Position numbers and translations under genes: made by a program. Positions 49,190-60,394 of a stretch of DNA of 64,000 nt are shown in pieces. Source of the DNA: Ciborinia camelliae (lineage: Eukaryota > Ascomycota > Leotiomycetes > Helotiales > Sclerotiniaceae); contig JANPYM010000004.1 of the NCBI GenBank assembly GCA_025890175.1, positions 2,709,005-2,773,004 on the forward strand, written 5' to 3'. How positions within the stretch are numbered: position 1 is the first letter of the stretch; the number at the start of each line of letters is the position of its first letter. The notes beneath the pieces are model-generated. The model searched no databases, was not told where the DNA came from, and was given only the letters and a program-made list of their open reading frames with translations.

Positions 49190-50767
49190 ATGGCCGCCGC
49201 AGAAATCACTGAGAGCCACGATAATGCACATAATACTTCAGAGTCTTCGCCACTACTTCAAAGCAGTATCGATACTGTAGATTTATGTGACCCTCTAAAA
49301 TCACCGCTCAAACGAAAATGGCATATTATCCTGCTTCTCTATGCTTTTTCCTTCACTATGATGCTTGGTGATAACCTCCAGCCAGCAGCGCTTATCCAAA
49401 TCTTTGAAGGCGCTATATGTGATGACTATTATAAGACACAACCTTTGCCTCCGGCCTCACATATCATGTCCCCAACACCTCTGCCAACCGATCATTGCAA
49501 AATTCAACCTGTGCAGACAGAGCTTGCACTGGTGCGTGGCTTCCAGCAGCTGGTCCCTCTCATCCCAGCGCTGTTGTGCACCGTGCCGTACGGTATGCTG
49601 GCAGAGCGTATTGGGCGAAAACGTGTGCTTATCCTTAGCGGTGCCGGTATTTTTGCCGCACTTTCTTGGGTAATGGCTGTGTGCTACTGGCGATTTGTTT
49701 CTGTCCGTTGGGTGTTGCTTTCTGGTGCCTTTCTTTTCATTGGAGGCGGCGATGCTGTTACCTCAAGCCTGGTACATATCATAGTCACTGACGCTACCAG
49801 CCAGGCCGAACGTGCTCAGATTTTCTTAAATCTTCATGCAGCAGATGTCCTATCGGGGTTCTTTGGGCCTGCAATCAGCGCGCCGTTGATGGAGAATGGG
49901 TACACCTGGACCGTTCTGCTACTTGCCCAGATTATGCTCTTCTCCGGCACATTCTTGATTACGCAATTTTTGCCGGAAACTCTGAATTTAAGAAATGAGT
50001 CCTCTGCCAACCCTGATTCGACATCTAATCCTATACCGACACGCGCTACACTCTTATCCTCACAGCGCTCAATATTATCCAAGTTTACGGAGATGCCAAT
50101 TCGTTTTATTCTCCGAGTCTCTAGCTCGCTGGGTTTCTTCCTCAGTGTACTGACGTCAAACCGACAAGCCCTATTGCTCCTTGTTATCTTCGCTCCTCAG
50201 ACCGCTGCTCGAGAGCTTTTTACAGTGATTGGCCTACAATATTCTAGAGCCAAGTTCTCCCTTTCCTACGCCCGTGGAAATGTGCTTCTCTCCCTATTTC
50301 AAGGTGCACAAGGCCTATTAGTTCTTGTGCTCCTTCCTACAATCACCCGCACTATTGCTGAGCCACGTGGCTGGACTGCCTGGGCCCGAGATCGTCGATA
50401 TGCCATCGTATCCACTGCCGCGATGGCGTCAGGACTTTTGGTAATAGCCCTTGCGCCGGGCTTGATGATTGAGGCCGCTGGGCTGCTGTTGGTAGCGCTC
50501 GGCAGCTGTACAACGGGGTTATTAATGAGTTTGTTGGGCGGGGCTGTGAAGCCTAGCCAGGTGAGCACATTCTATAGTGCAGCACTCACGCTAAGCATGG
50601 TGACGCGGAGCGTGACAGGACCAGTACTCAGTGCGCTACTGATGAAGGGCTTTGAGCTTGGTCGAGAGTGGATGGGCCTACCATTTGCAATTATGGCAAT
50701 GCTGATGATGGGTGTGACAGTAGCAAGTGGCTTTATTAGGAAAGAAAAAATAGAGGATGATAGCTGA
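49190..50767 (+). CDS. MFS transporter
   Basis: Intronless, 525 aa. The cytosolic N-terminus (SPLLQSSIDTVD) leads into the first helix HIILLLYAFSFTMMLGDNL. The MFS motif A is PYGMLAERIGRKRVLILSG in the loop between helices 2 and 3. A central hydrophilic loop after FLPETLNL (about residues 265-310) separates two six-helix halves. The extracellular loop after helix 1 is unusually long and Pro-rich with two Cys. The lack of introns contrasts with its neighbours. It is divergent from the NRPS, starting 2.9 kb beyond its 5' end, so export of the peptide is a reasonable inference. MFS subfamily not determined. Confidence 0.88.
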   Translation: MAAAEITESHDNAHNTSESSPLLQSSIDTVDLCDPLKSPLKRKWHIILLLYAFSFTMMLGDNLQPAALIQIFEGAICDDYYKTQPLPPASHIMSPTPLPTDHCKIQPVQTELALVRGFQQLVPLIPALLCTVPYGMLAERIGRKRVLILSGAGIFAALSWVMAVCYWRFVSVRWVLLSGAFLFIGGGDAVTSSLVHIIVTDATSQAERAQIFLNLHAADVLSGFFGPAISAPLMENGYTWTVLLLAQIMLFSGTFLITQFLPETLNLRNESSANPDSTSNPIPTRATLLSSQRSILSKFTEMPIRFILRVSSSLGFFLSVLTSNRQALLLLVIFAPQTAARELFTVIGLQYSRAKFSLSYARGNVLLSLFQGAQGLLVLVLLPTITRTIAEPRGWTAWARDRRYAIVSTAAMASGLLVIALAPGLMIEAAGLLLVALGSCTTGLLMSLLGGAVKPSQVSTFYSAALTLSMVTRSVTGPVLSALLMKGFELGREWMGLPFAIMAMLMMGVTVASGFIRKEKIEDDS

Positions 50768-52638
50768 GAGTGCTGGCTAAATCCTTTTACGGCGTTGCTC
50801 AAACTTTGCACCATCTCGAAGGATAAGGACTCTGAATTATTATCACCGTATTATAAGACTTTCTATAAGAATTTGATTGATGAGCCGGGTTTATTCAAAC
50901 TCCATACCAGGTATTTAGAATTATATACTTACCCAATTTTTGGTCCCTCAGTGGGAGGAGAGCTGATCTTGTCACTGTTATTCGAGTTACGTGCCGTTAC
51001 TTGTAGGCCACAAAGCGTAATCTAATGCTTTGGATTGCAGGGTATTCTATTTCGTCAACCCCTTACACGAATCGCTATGCTTGAGCCCTGCCGAAACAAT
51101 GGCTCTATTGAAGATTTGACATGTTAAGAATAGATATATTTGATGCTTGTGATAAAAGCATCATGGTCCATTGATGCTTTCAAGAATAGATTCTGACAAG
51201 GGTCTTTTTTCATTGTACCAAACAAGGCAAGTCCCGGAGGGCAAATCCTGAACACCTGTACGCGGTGCGGTCTACGAACCTTCCTTTCTTGGTCTCTTGG
51301 AAAGGATAGGACCGGCAATCCAAAACACTGTTGCGGGACTGGTGTATGAAGTTCAGTTCATTGGTGTAGTAAAGCCCTTGATTAAACGATATCAGAGATG
51401 GCGGACAAATCTTTCACCAATATAATCATTTGCTCCCAATAGAGTAGTAAAGAGAAATATAGCTTTTAGAATAAAGCGGTTCGAAGAACAATGCATAGGC
51501 TAGTTAGCACTCTATGTATGCCAAGTTGTTGACTATAATCATTCAGAAAGCCGAGTCTTGTCCCTTTTCCGGTTGCCGGTGCAGGGGTCACAAACTAATA
51601 AACAGCCCCTGTGTTTCTAACTTTCTATAAGGTTACTATATGTATTCCGCACGTGGTATTCCGAGGTCCTACTAATAAGGGAGCGGGTCGGTCCGACTCG
51701 TAAATATGAGTGGCCAGCTAGTCAGAAATTCCGATATCCGTCGACCCACACCGCACTATAGGCCCCACAATGAAGATATCAAACTTCTTTTTTGTTACTT
51801 GTTCTTCTAAGATATGCAGCAACGGAAAATTCACCGACTCTTTAAGTTCGGAACCGAGGGGTAAGTTGTATTTATAGGTGGGATGGACCACAATGAGAGC
51901 CCAAGATCTGCGCTGTTTCTAGATCTCATCTCCTAGATGCTGAAGAAACTCCAATAATAGACGTATTTAACTCCGTAGAGAGTCAACAAACTAGCTATCT
52001 CTGGTGGGACTTGAAAAGGTCTGTATCTAAAAGTCCACGTGGAAGCCTGGCCTAACTAGGAGGCACTTTACCCTTTTCACAGATAGCTAGCGTGGAAATT
52101 CTTTTGATAACTTATCAACACCATTTCTTGCATCCACCTTGAAGGAATCTTTAGTGCAGGTGTAGATCAAAATGTATTGAAACTTGTTTCCACTTGATCT
52201 CCACATTGATAAAATTGTAGAAATCCATCAGATCAAGCGAGGGCATTTCGGCCATGTGAAAATTGACGATATCCCTTTAGGCATGCCTTTCAAGAAGGTA
52301 GCTTGGTAGTTTATTGACTCTATAAATCCCACTAATAGATCAATTCCTTCCGCCTCAGCTGAGAGCCTCTTGCTCGCCCCCACTAGAACCCACTTCCTGC
52401 CTACCCCGGGCCAATGCTAAGCAGGTGGTATACTGTATCCTGCTTACTTATTTATCATTGCTGTGCCACGTGCAGGGAATATCTAAGAAGCATCGATTAG
52501 AACAAACACTCAAGAGGGTACGTGCTCACCAAAGTTGCATTGAATGACTAAGGAGATGATGTTCTCTTGACGCATTCTGTTTCCCTCTTTTTGGTTCTTC
52601 TTTTTTCGTTCGATTGATGGGCCTGTTCCCAACCCGCG
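50768..52638. other. Intergenic region between the two MFS genes
   Basis: No supported gene. It holds a 17-bp near-perfect CGG/CCG palindrome at 51684-51700 and the promoter of the second MFS gene at the right. Confidence 0.5.
51684..51700. promoter_or_regulatory. Palindromic CGG/CCG element
   Basis: CGGGTCGGTCCGACTCG is a palindrome with one mismatch and contains everted/inverted CGG..CCG half-sites of the kind bound by fungal Zn(II)2Cys6 regulators. It lies about 0.94 kb upstream of the second MFS start. Confidence 0.3.
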
Positions 52639-54252
52639 ATGTCTACTAACAACGCCAGCAACAATGGCAGCAACAACGACAGCAATGAAGGCAGCAACGG
52701 CAAAATTAATGCGCAGGATACTGCAGTCGTGCCTGTTTCCACGGTTGGTGAGACTGCCAACCTCAGTATAAACGGCGTCGTACCAGAAACTTCGCTTCCG
52801 CAGAATTGGTCAAGTATGCGTAAATGGCTCATCGTGCTCGCCTCGTCGTTGACGTCCCTAATGGTGTATGTTCTTGGTCGCCTCTCTGACCTAGGCTGAT
52901 AATGGAAATATATACTGATGTTGCGTTCCCAGCTCTATGACCCTTGTTATCTGCGCTCCCGCAAGTTCCGCCATCGCTCGGGAGTTCAATAACCATAATA
53001 GCTTCCTTCTAGTCTTTTATATTACAGCTCCAAACCTTGGCCAAGTCTTCTCTTCGCTCTACATTGGCCCGCTGTCCGAGCGCTTTGGGCGTGTACCCGT
53101 CTATCACTTTTTCAACATTCTTTTCCTTATCTTTACCTTGAGTACGGGCTTCAGCACCAATTTAAATATACTGGTCGTCTTGAGATCTTTGGCTGGCGCT
53201 ACTATTGCTCCTATATGCTTGAACCCTGCCATTTCGGGTGATATATTTGCTGCCAAGAAGCGCGGCTCTGCAATATCGATTGCAAGTCTGATCCCCATTC
53301 TTGGAAGCGCCGTGGGACCTATTGCCGGAGGTTATATTACAGAGTACCTCAGCTGGCGGTGGTGTTTCTGGCTTATGGCTATACTGAGTGCTTCTGTGCA
53401 GCCCTTTCTGGCTATTGTACTGAAAGAATCCTATCTCCCAGTCATACGTCAGAAGGCACTCGAAAAGTCGGGGTATAACACGGAAATAGTCAAGCCGCCC
53501 TCAAAATATTTCCAAGGGTGGAATTTGGATACTGCTAAAGCGCTTTCCCTGCTTATAGTACGCCCCTTTATTATTTTGAGCAGTTCTCGCGTTGCAGTGC
53601 TTATGGCTCTGTATCTTTCTATATTATACGCCTATCTTGCACTTCTTTCTGTCAATATGGCAACTATTTTTCAGGAAGTTTACGGTTTCTCCGAGAGTCA
53701 ATCTGGACTTATTTACATAGCAACTAGTAAGTGTTTTCTAAGTGATGTTGACTCAAGCTCACCTTTATAGCGGCCGGAACGCTAGGCGGAACTATATACT
53801 GCATCTTCACGCTTGATTACTTCTTTGCTCGTGGTACTACAGCTCCAAACCGTCCAGAGAATCGTCTTATTCCAATCATCCCCGCTATGATCGCCTACCC
53901 TATCGGCTTACTGGTGTACGGTTGGTCTCTTCAGAAGCACTGGCATTGGATCGTGCCGACTCTCTCGACTACCCTGTGCGGCTTTTCGCTTGCCAGCAGC
54001 ACCACCCCTATTATAAACTACCTAGTAGACATCTTCGGTGATCGCGCTGCTTCTGCCATTGCTGCTGTGCTGCCGTTGCGCTATATTGCTGGCACCTTCT
54101 TACCTGCTGCAGCCCCCTATATGAACTCTAGTCTCGGCTATGGCTGGGCCAACTCGCTGCTGGCGTTTATACTGCTGATTGTTGTACCGCCAATATTTCA
54201 AGTCATTGTTCAGCCTCAGAAGAAGATTTCACCGATTACGGTCACACGTTGA
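52639..54252 (+). CDS. MFS multidrug-type transporter (DHA1-like)
   Basis: Exons 52639-52865, 52933-53726 and 53771-54252 give 500 aa. The second intron is only 44 nt. The N-terminal tail is an Asn/Ser/Gly-rich run (NNASNNGSNNDSNEGSNG) with ACAGC/ACGGC-type codon repetition. Motif A is GPLSERFGRVPVYHF. The antiporter motif C is ILGSAVGPIAGGYI in helix 5, which marks drug:H+ antiporters, followed by YLSWRWCFWLM. The second half begins after FQGWNLDTAKALSLLIVRPF, and twelve helices can be counted. Same orientation as the first MFS gene; both lie on the 5' side of the NRPS. Self-protection or export of the peptide is likely but inferred. Confidence 0.9.
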
Positions 54253-56178
54253 ACGCAGGATTATCGCTTGAAGTCCTTAGATAACTTGAAATTGATTGTG
54301 TATTGCGTTCTGTCCGATAAATGCAAGGATAAACATTAAAAAGGCATAGCCAATCACCGAACATATTTTACAGTTAACTGTTACCAAGATTATAACAATC
54401 GTAGGAGAACCATTAGGGGGATCTTATCATGTATATAAAGACAGGGTATATTGGTATACTTCTTCCATAAGACAGAAACTGTATCGGCCTGTATATATAC
54501 GGTTCCATACGGGTTCTATGGTCTATCTAAGTTATATGTACGATTGCCTTATAAATCTCAGAGTCGTAGATGATCGCTTTTCCCTTTCTTCCTTGCCTGA
54601 TATTTTGAAACTCTTTCAGCCTATCCCACTGTGTCACTGAATTCTTGAGTAGAAATATTGAAATGACCTTTCAAACTTACCTCTTTTCCCTTTATACGGG
54701 TAATAAGCTTCTTAATGATCGATCGGAGGTTATCTGCATTGTGTTGGTGGAGAATACTTCATGCTTGAAGTTGCTTGGTCTACGGAATAAATAGAAGCAA
54801 ACCGACTCCACGCCATCCTGAATCAATATTCTGATGATAATAAACATCTAATCTAGCCTGACTATATAGATCCATTCATTTAAACTTCTGGATTTATACA
54901 AGTTGTGCTTGGCTCAAATGGGAGAGCGCTGTGTTGGGTCGTTTTTTTTTTTCAAGGGCCCGGAAATTGTAATAGCGAGCGGCTAAAGTATGTGTGAGTC
55001 TGACGTAGTATGCGCTGGAAGAACCAGAAGAACGATTCGATTCTAAAGGCAGTGGACTATAAACTTCCACGAATATGAGAGTTGGACCATCGCATATAAG
55101 GGCTCGTTTGGATGTTCAAGCTTTAGTGTATCGGTTCCGCCATTTAAGTAGTCGATTTAAGCGAAAGTGGGAATAGCTTCATTTTTAGCATTGAAAGCTA
55201 GGTCATCTCCCTTAAACCTTATTCTAAAACCTTATTTTCAAGATTATTTTCAATCAGCCCTATAGCTTTAGGCTATACCCACTAAAACTATCAAGCCAAA
55301 AAAGCCTGAAACTTTATTGAAGGCCTATAATGACAGATAAAGTAAGCGGATTTTTCGACTGAAAGAAGCAAAGGCTACAAAAACAAAGTCCTCCCTTTGG
55401 AATCCGCACCATATGAAACTGAAGAAAGATGCGGATCTTTTAGTACAGCTTCGAAGCCCTTGAGGCCGCATCGGGAATTCAACTAAATGTAGATTATCAT
55501 ACAGAATCCGCATAAAACATGGCAAACTAATGGAGCGGAAAAGCGTGGATTATTTTATGGAAAAGGGGGATGATCTGGTGGATTTTGACATCCAAATAAG
55601 CCTCATATAGAAAATTCAATATATTATTTGTATAAATTATTATGAAAATAGTAGGAATACATAAATAAATCCTGTTGCGGACGCAAGTTCTGCTGCGCCA
55701 ATTGGGTATTGAAGTGTCGGGTGTTCAGGTGAGCTTGTTCAAAATAAGTAAGCAAAAATGGGTCGGTCATAGTAACCCTACTTAGACTAGCGTAGAATTA
55801 GCTTTGGATCTGGCTTATAAGCAGCCACACTTTAGATCTTCAATCCACATCCTTCATCTCCGAAACAAGTCCATTTTCTGTCACCCATGATCATCATTAT
55901 GTACATACGAAGTACCAAGGTACATAACCCAATAACCTAACCTAAACTAAGTAGTAAGTCCGAGCCCACTTCACTCCACTTCATCTCCCGCTCGGCGATT
56001 CATCTATCCATAGCATAGAGCCGATCCGAACCGATCCGAACCGACCAACTGATGTACCTACTTGTAGGTAGGTAACTGGAGGATAATAGATTCCTAGTTA
56101 TGCAATCTATAATTGATATTTCTCTCTCCTCCTTTACTACCTACTTAGATATATTACCATTTTCCCATCTCTTCCAAA
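54253..56178. other. Intergenic region with MITE-like element
   Basis: No gene. Contains the 506-bp element at 55099-55604. The small ORF at 55325-55525 falls inside that element and is not a supported gene. Around 56030-56080 there are GATCCGAACC and GTAGGTAGGTA short repeats. Confidence 0.5.
55099..55604. mobile_element. MITE-like element with degenerate TIRs and ATATA target duplication
   Basis: Left end AGGGCTCGTTTGGATGT and right end (complement) GAGGCTTATTTGGATGT agree at 13 of 17 positions, and the four differences are all G/A or C/T transitions. ATATA flanks both ends (55094-55098 and 55605-55609), fitting a target-site duplication. The 506-bp interior is AT-rich and has no transposase. 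Confidence 0.65.
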
Positions 56179-57141
56179 TCATAGCCTCATCGGAGCAGGA
56201 AAAAAATCCCTCCCCTTAACAATGTTTTGATTCGGAAATACCTCGTCAATACTAATCCCCATGATCCAATCTCCAACTCTCTGTGGATACAACGCAGTAA
56301 TCCTCTCCTTCAAATCCTCAGCACTCGTTGCGACCTCGATCAAATTCCCCCAATCCTTGATATACTGTCTCGTCTTCTCAAAATGATCCGTGCCATACCC
56401 ATCCCAAATCTGTTTATGACTTGGCACCACAATCTTTGGCTGCAACCTCTCAATCTTGTCAACGGCTCTTATCCACTCCGCTCTTAATTCCGGTGTATTG
56501 GTCTCGACGAGATATTGGAAACACTCTCCGTATACAGCATCTCCGGTGACCACAAGGTCTAGAGAAGGAACGTGCAAAACAGTCGTGTTATATGTATCTG
56601 ATTGTCCAACTTCAACAGCTTGAAGCAAATGGTTTTCAAGATAAAATTTTCCATTGGATGGTAAAGGTTGGATCGTTTCATTCTGGCTAGGTATCTGATT
56701 GGGGAATGCGGCAGACCAGAATTCGACGAATTCACCATAACTCAATTGTTCGGCTACATGTGCAATAGTTCGCTGGGTTGCTACGGCCACGACACCTGGG
56801 AATCGTTGTTGAAGAACTGGGATACCAAAGAAATGATCGCCGTGTCCATGGGTAATGTAAATGTGAGTAAGTGTTTTGTTGCCTATGATTTGAGATATCC
56901 AATCTGCTAGTGCGAAGGATGTCTCGATGTTGACGGGAGCATCGATGAGTACTGCGGTGGACTGCCCATGAAGAAGTGTGAAGGATGTAGGAGAGATAGT
57001 ATAGTTGTGGGGTGGGTCGACTACTGGAAGCTCGGGGGCGTGAAATACGTCCCAAGAGAGAGGTGCGGAAGAGTAGTGGAGTGTGGTGGCGACGCTCAAC
57101 GGAGCGAGGAGGAAGGTGAGTAGTGATTTGGACAACATCAT
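56179..57141 (-). CDS. Secreted metallo-beta-lactamase-fold hydrolase
   Basis: Intronless, 320 aa from ATG 57141; an upstream in-frame extension to 57210 is ignored because MMLSKSLLTFLLAPLSVATT is a clear signal peptide. The metal-binding motif is ITHGHGDHFFG (H-x-H-x-D-H), with further ligands in LVVTGDAVYGE (Asp) and IVVPSHKQIWDG (His). Several N-glycosylation sites occur (NYT, NKT, NET, NTT). The family hydrolyses esters, thioesters or lactams; fungal secreted members include lactone- and xenobiotic-degrading enzymes. A link to detoxifying the NRPS product or a related compound is only a guess, as 1.9 kb and a MITE separate it from the transporter. Confidence 0.92.
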   Translation of the reverse strand: MMLSKSLLTFLLAPLSVATTLHYSSAPLSWDVFHAPELPVVDPPHNYTISPTSFTLLHGQSTAVLIDAPVNIETSFALADWISQIIGNKTLTHIYITHGHGDHFFGIPVLQQRFPGVVAVATQRTIAHVAEQLSYGEFVEFWSAAFPNQIPSQNETIQPLPSNGKFYLENHLLQAVEVGQSDTYNTTVLHVPSLDLVVTGDAVYGECFQYLVETNTPELRAEWIRAVDKIERLQPKIVVPSHKQIWDGYGTDHFEKTRQYIKDWGNLIEVATSAEDLKERITALYPQRVGDWIMGISIDEVFPNQNIVKGRDFFPAPMRL

Positions 57142-58561
57142 TGTGTTGACTATGCAGCTTTCTTTACTTGTTGTTATCTTTTGTTTGAGTGGATTTTGAT
57201 CTGGTTTCAATGGAAAAGTCTCTCCTTTTATACATTTCTTACTCCCCTAACTTCCTCAAGGAAGGCATCAATGATTACGCTTCTATCAAAATCTGCACCA
57301 CAGCTTTGTCATACCCTCTTGCATTTACTCCGGATAGTCCGCAGATGACCTTATCGAACCTTTTGAGGATCTACTATGTATCTATGCTTACATATCTATT
57401 AATTGTTCAGTAAACATATACATGTGGTATCTTTCTCTTCCCCATCGAGTTTTAAAACCCTCAAGCGAGCTTACTTGCCAAGCATTTCGCAGATTTGTAA
57501 GTTGCACAGCAAATACATCCCGAGATATGTGAATAGTAATCACGGAAACACCAACATACCATCGCATCTTTCCATATGAATCCTCTGAAATCAATTAGAA
57601 ATCCAAGCGCAAAGTCTGTTATGGTTTTAGGTTCCTATCTTGAATGACGCACGCAATTAATTTCGTTGTTTTTTTTACCGTCAAGTTACAAAGTGGTGTT
57701 TGGCATTCGAAATCAGTCTTTTGTTTGGTAAAGAATCTATTACTGGTCTACATATAAGAATAATGATTTTGTTTTAGTATCTATATACCCTCCTAGGTCT
57801 ATCACCTTGAACACGTATAGATGGGAGGGAGTTGTTGGTTGTTTGGAAAGTAGTGAGGTGTCTAGAGGCGAAGGAACGAGGAAGCCGATGGGGGTTGAGG
57901 CGACCAGTTGTGCTTTGGCGGTAGGGGTAAAGTCCTTAGGGATGATTTGGGAGAGTCGATATTAGGTGATGTTATATTATATGTGAAGTTGAGACTTGAT
58001 GTTTATGTTTTTGTTTGGCATTTGTTTTAATCATGATTTTCGTGGTGGAGGAGAGATTGGTCTCGAGGTTGTGAAGATCGCAATGCTTTTATATGATACT
58101 GATGAAAGCTTGCAAATATTGCTTTTAATTTGCCTCTAGGAACATTCTAAAGTTATCTTTCACTAGACACGATCTGCTATTAGGGAACATTTCTCGAGGA
58201 TCAAAAGTTTGTTTTCGAGGAGTTCTCCCCGCTTGATAGGACAAAGGCCTAGAGCAAACAATCCATTGATCACTACAATGAATTCGATAAAACAATGATG
58301 GATTGGAGAATATTCTTGATGGATCATTCTGTGCGTATAAACATAGATGTATACCTTGTGTATTGTCCAAAAGATTACTACAAAAGCTTCGCCCCAGACC
58401 TCATTCTTTTCCCTTTTCTTTCTCCTCTCACTCATTAAATCCAACAGAAATATTGAGAGCAATCTGCAAAAACCACCAAAGAAACACCAACCACAACTAA
58501 ACATTCCAAAAAGGTGTATTAGCATCAACATCAACCTACCACATCCACCTTCAACCAAAAC
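57142..58561. other. Intergenic region
   Basis: Promoter of the hydrolase gene at left; a CT-rich leader (about 58395-58440) of the short gene at right. No other gene seen. Confidence 0.45.
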
Positions 58562-58861
58562 ATGAATCCCTACCATATCAAGGGCTACCCCTACCGACCA
58601 CGACATCCGTCACAACGCCATCTACCACACCCCAACGTTTTCGACCACAACAAGTTTCCCAATAATCAACTTCCTTCTGTTAGATACCCTCATATCAATG
58701 CTCAGATGAATGGACTCCTCAGTGCAGTGGTCAGAAGTGATCGCATGAATACAGGCCCGGGAAGACCTATGGAGCCTGATGCCGCAACGAGTGACCCTTA
58801 TGCTTGTCCTTGTATGAGATATGTTACTTATCGGAGAATGGGGTGGGGTCTGCGGTGGTGA
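58562..58861 (+). CDS. Short protein (99 aa), MGWG family member 1
   Basis: An uninterrupted ORF starting AAACATGAATCC after a CT-rich and then A/C-rich leader, typical of fungal 5' ends. Composition is Pro/Arg/His/Tyr-rich: MNPYHIKGYPYRPRHPSQRH at the start, and SDPYACPCM...RRMGWGLRW at the end. There is no signal peptide or transmembrane segment. The C-terminus shares a D-P-Y...P...M-G-W-G-x-R pattern with the ORF at 60395-60664. Function unknown; the pattern, not any database match, is the reason for calling it a gene. Confidence 0.5.
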   Translation: MNPYHIKGYPYRPRHPSQRHLPHPNVFDHNKFPNNQLPSVRYPHINAQMNGLLSAVVRSDRMNTGPGRPMEPDAATSDPYACPCMRYVTYRRMGWGLRW

Positions 58862-59273
58862 TGGAAATTTTGAGATGTGGGGATTTGGGGATTTGGGGAT
58901 AGGGGGTGAGTAGGAAGAATGAGGGAGGGGGAGCGAGAGAGGTGTGGCGGGGCTTGGGTGGGGATATGTATGTCCGAGAGGACATAGATGAGGATATAGA
59001 TATAGACACAGATATGAATAATGATAGAGAGACACAGACAAAGGCGCAATGACAATCGTTGCTTTATTTTTTGCCGTTCGTAGAATAATGTGAAGTTGAT
59101 AAAGTGTGCAACCATGGCATGCATGAACGAGCTTGGAGATCCATATCCCAACACGCGCAAACGTTTCGAACCAACACACTGATACAAAAGAAGTCTAATA
59201 CCCAGGCTCTATTCCGTGGGCGCCAAGTTAGGAAAACCGAAAGCCATAATCTTACTTGTCAAATCCGCAGCGT
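58862..59273. other. Short intergenic region
   Basis: Contains G-rich GGGGATTTGGGGATTTGGGG-like repeats (58878-58905) and GATATAGATATAGACACAGATA repeats (58990-59015). Minus-strand ORFs here are repeat-driven and were not accepted. Confidence 0.45.
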
Positions 59274-59699
59274 TTAAACGTTATACAGGTCAATCTCTGG
59301 AGATGGAGGCTTGAAATCCATCATTGTATCAGTAAAGATCATAAAATTAAATAAGAGGTACCAAATACGTACTTTTAGTATACTTAAGGCTGTCATTGGC
59401 ATAGGTTCCAAAGTATAGATGTGCCACTTAGGACCTTGTTTCGGATTAAACCGGAACTTATCCAGTGATGGAAGTTTAAGATCAGTCCCCTCGAAGCTGT
59501 AATCTTCAGGACAGGCCATTAGAAAGGAAATTTTTTGGAATCGTATCTTTTCATCTGATTGAGTGGGTTTATTGTTACGCAACCTTGAGGGAGGGCAGAG
59601 CAGGTATTCGATATGGCGTGAATGTCCCGATGCAATTCGCTCTTCGACAGTAATCCCGCGGCATAGAAGACAGCCTCCAGACCCGAGTCGGACGTGCAT
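59274..59699 (-). CDS. Short unrecognised protein (about 120-141 aa)
   Basis: The ATG at 59699 follows a TATA-like sequence (about 59767-59774) by some 70 nt and a C/A-rich leader. The product begins MHVRLGSGGCLLCRGITVEE with a CxxC pair and continues through HIEYLLCPPSRLRN and MACPEDYSFEGTDLKLPSL. A 63-nt candidate intron (gtacgt...tttcaag, with a TACTGAT branch point) within the ORF is a multiple of three, so spliced (120 aa, ending ILK-PPSPEIDLYNV) and unspliced (141 aa) forms are both open. No family recognised. Confidence 0.45.
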   Translation of the reverse strand: MHVRLGSGGCLLCRGITVEERIASGHSRHIEYLLCPPSRLRNNKPTQSDEKIRFQKISFLMACPEDYSFEGTDLKLPSLDKFRFNPKQGPKWHIYTLEPMPMTALSILKVRIWYLLFNFMIFTDTMMDFKPPSPEIDLYNV

Positions 59700-60394
59700 T
59701 TTGACGGTTGATGGTTAATGGTCGTTACGATTTTGATCCTTTCAATACTGGATATTAAGCAAGCGGTGTATAAATTTCGGTGTTTTGAGAAAGTATTCAT
59801 GCGTGTAAGTTTTGTAATTATTGGTTATAACAATCATGTAATATTATTTTGGAGGTTGAAGAAGATCGGAACAAGTTGATGTGCATGTTTTTTTTAGAGT
59901 AGGAAAGAGCTAATGTGCGGTGATTAGGATGACAGGAACGGGTCATCGTGATAGAAATGCCGGACGGACTGTAAACGACGGTTGTTTCCTCAATAGTTGA
60001 ATATAGAGCATCCAATCACTATGAATAATGGGTACGTCCTTCCTCGAAAAGTTGATATCCACCTGCCGGCTACCCAGCATCCCAAGTGAACTGTGATCCT
60101 AGTCAAGAAAACTCATAAAATAAGTAAGCAAAATGATAAAATAAACATCATGCAACTTACTTAGTCGGGTCCACTCACTAGTGTTATGCGCTTCAGACCT
60201 CTTTCGCAAGATCAAGACTACATATCTGTAAGTATCGCAATCGAAAATAAACATTCAGTTCAAATACACACATGCACATAATCAAACTTGAAAAACAACG
60301 ATTTATTCTTTCCAGCCTTAACTAGTACCAAAGAGCCCCCAACCCAGTGCCTAGCATCTCATTACAAGACGAAATACTATCACCTCTCCCAAAT
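59700..60394. other. Intergenic region
   Basis: Contains the promoter of the short gene to its left. Nothing else recognisable. Confidence 0.4.
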
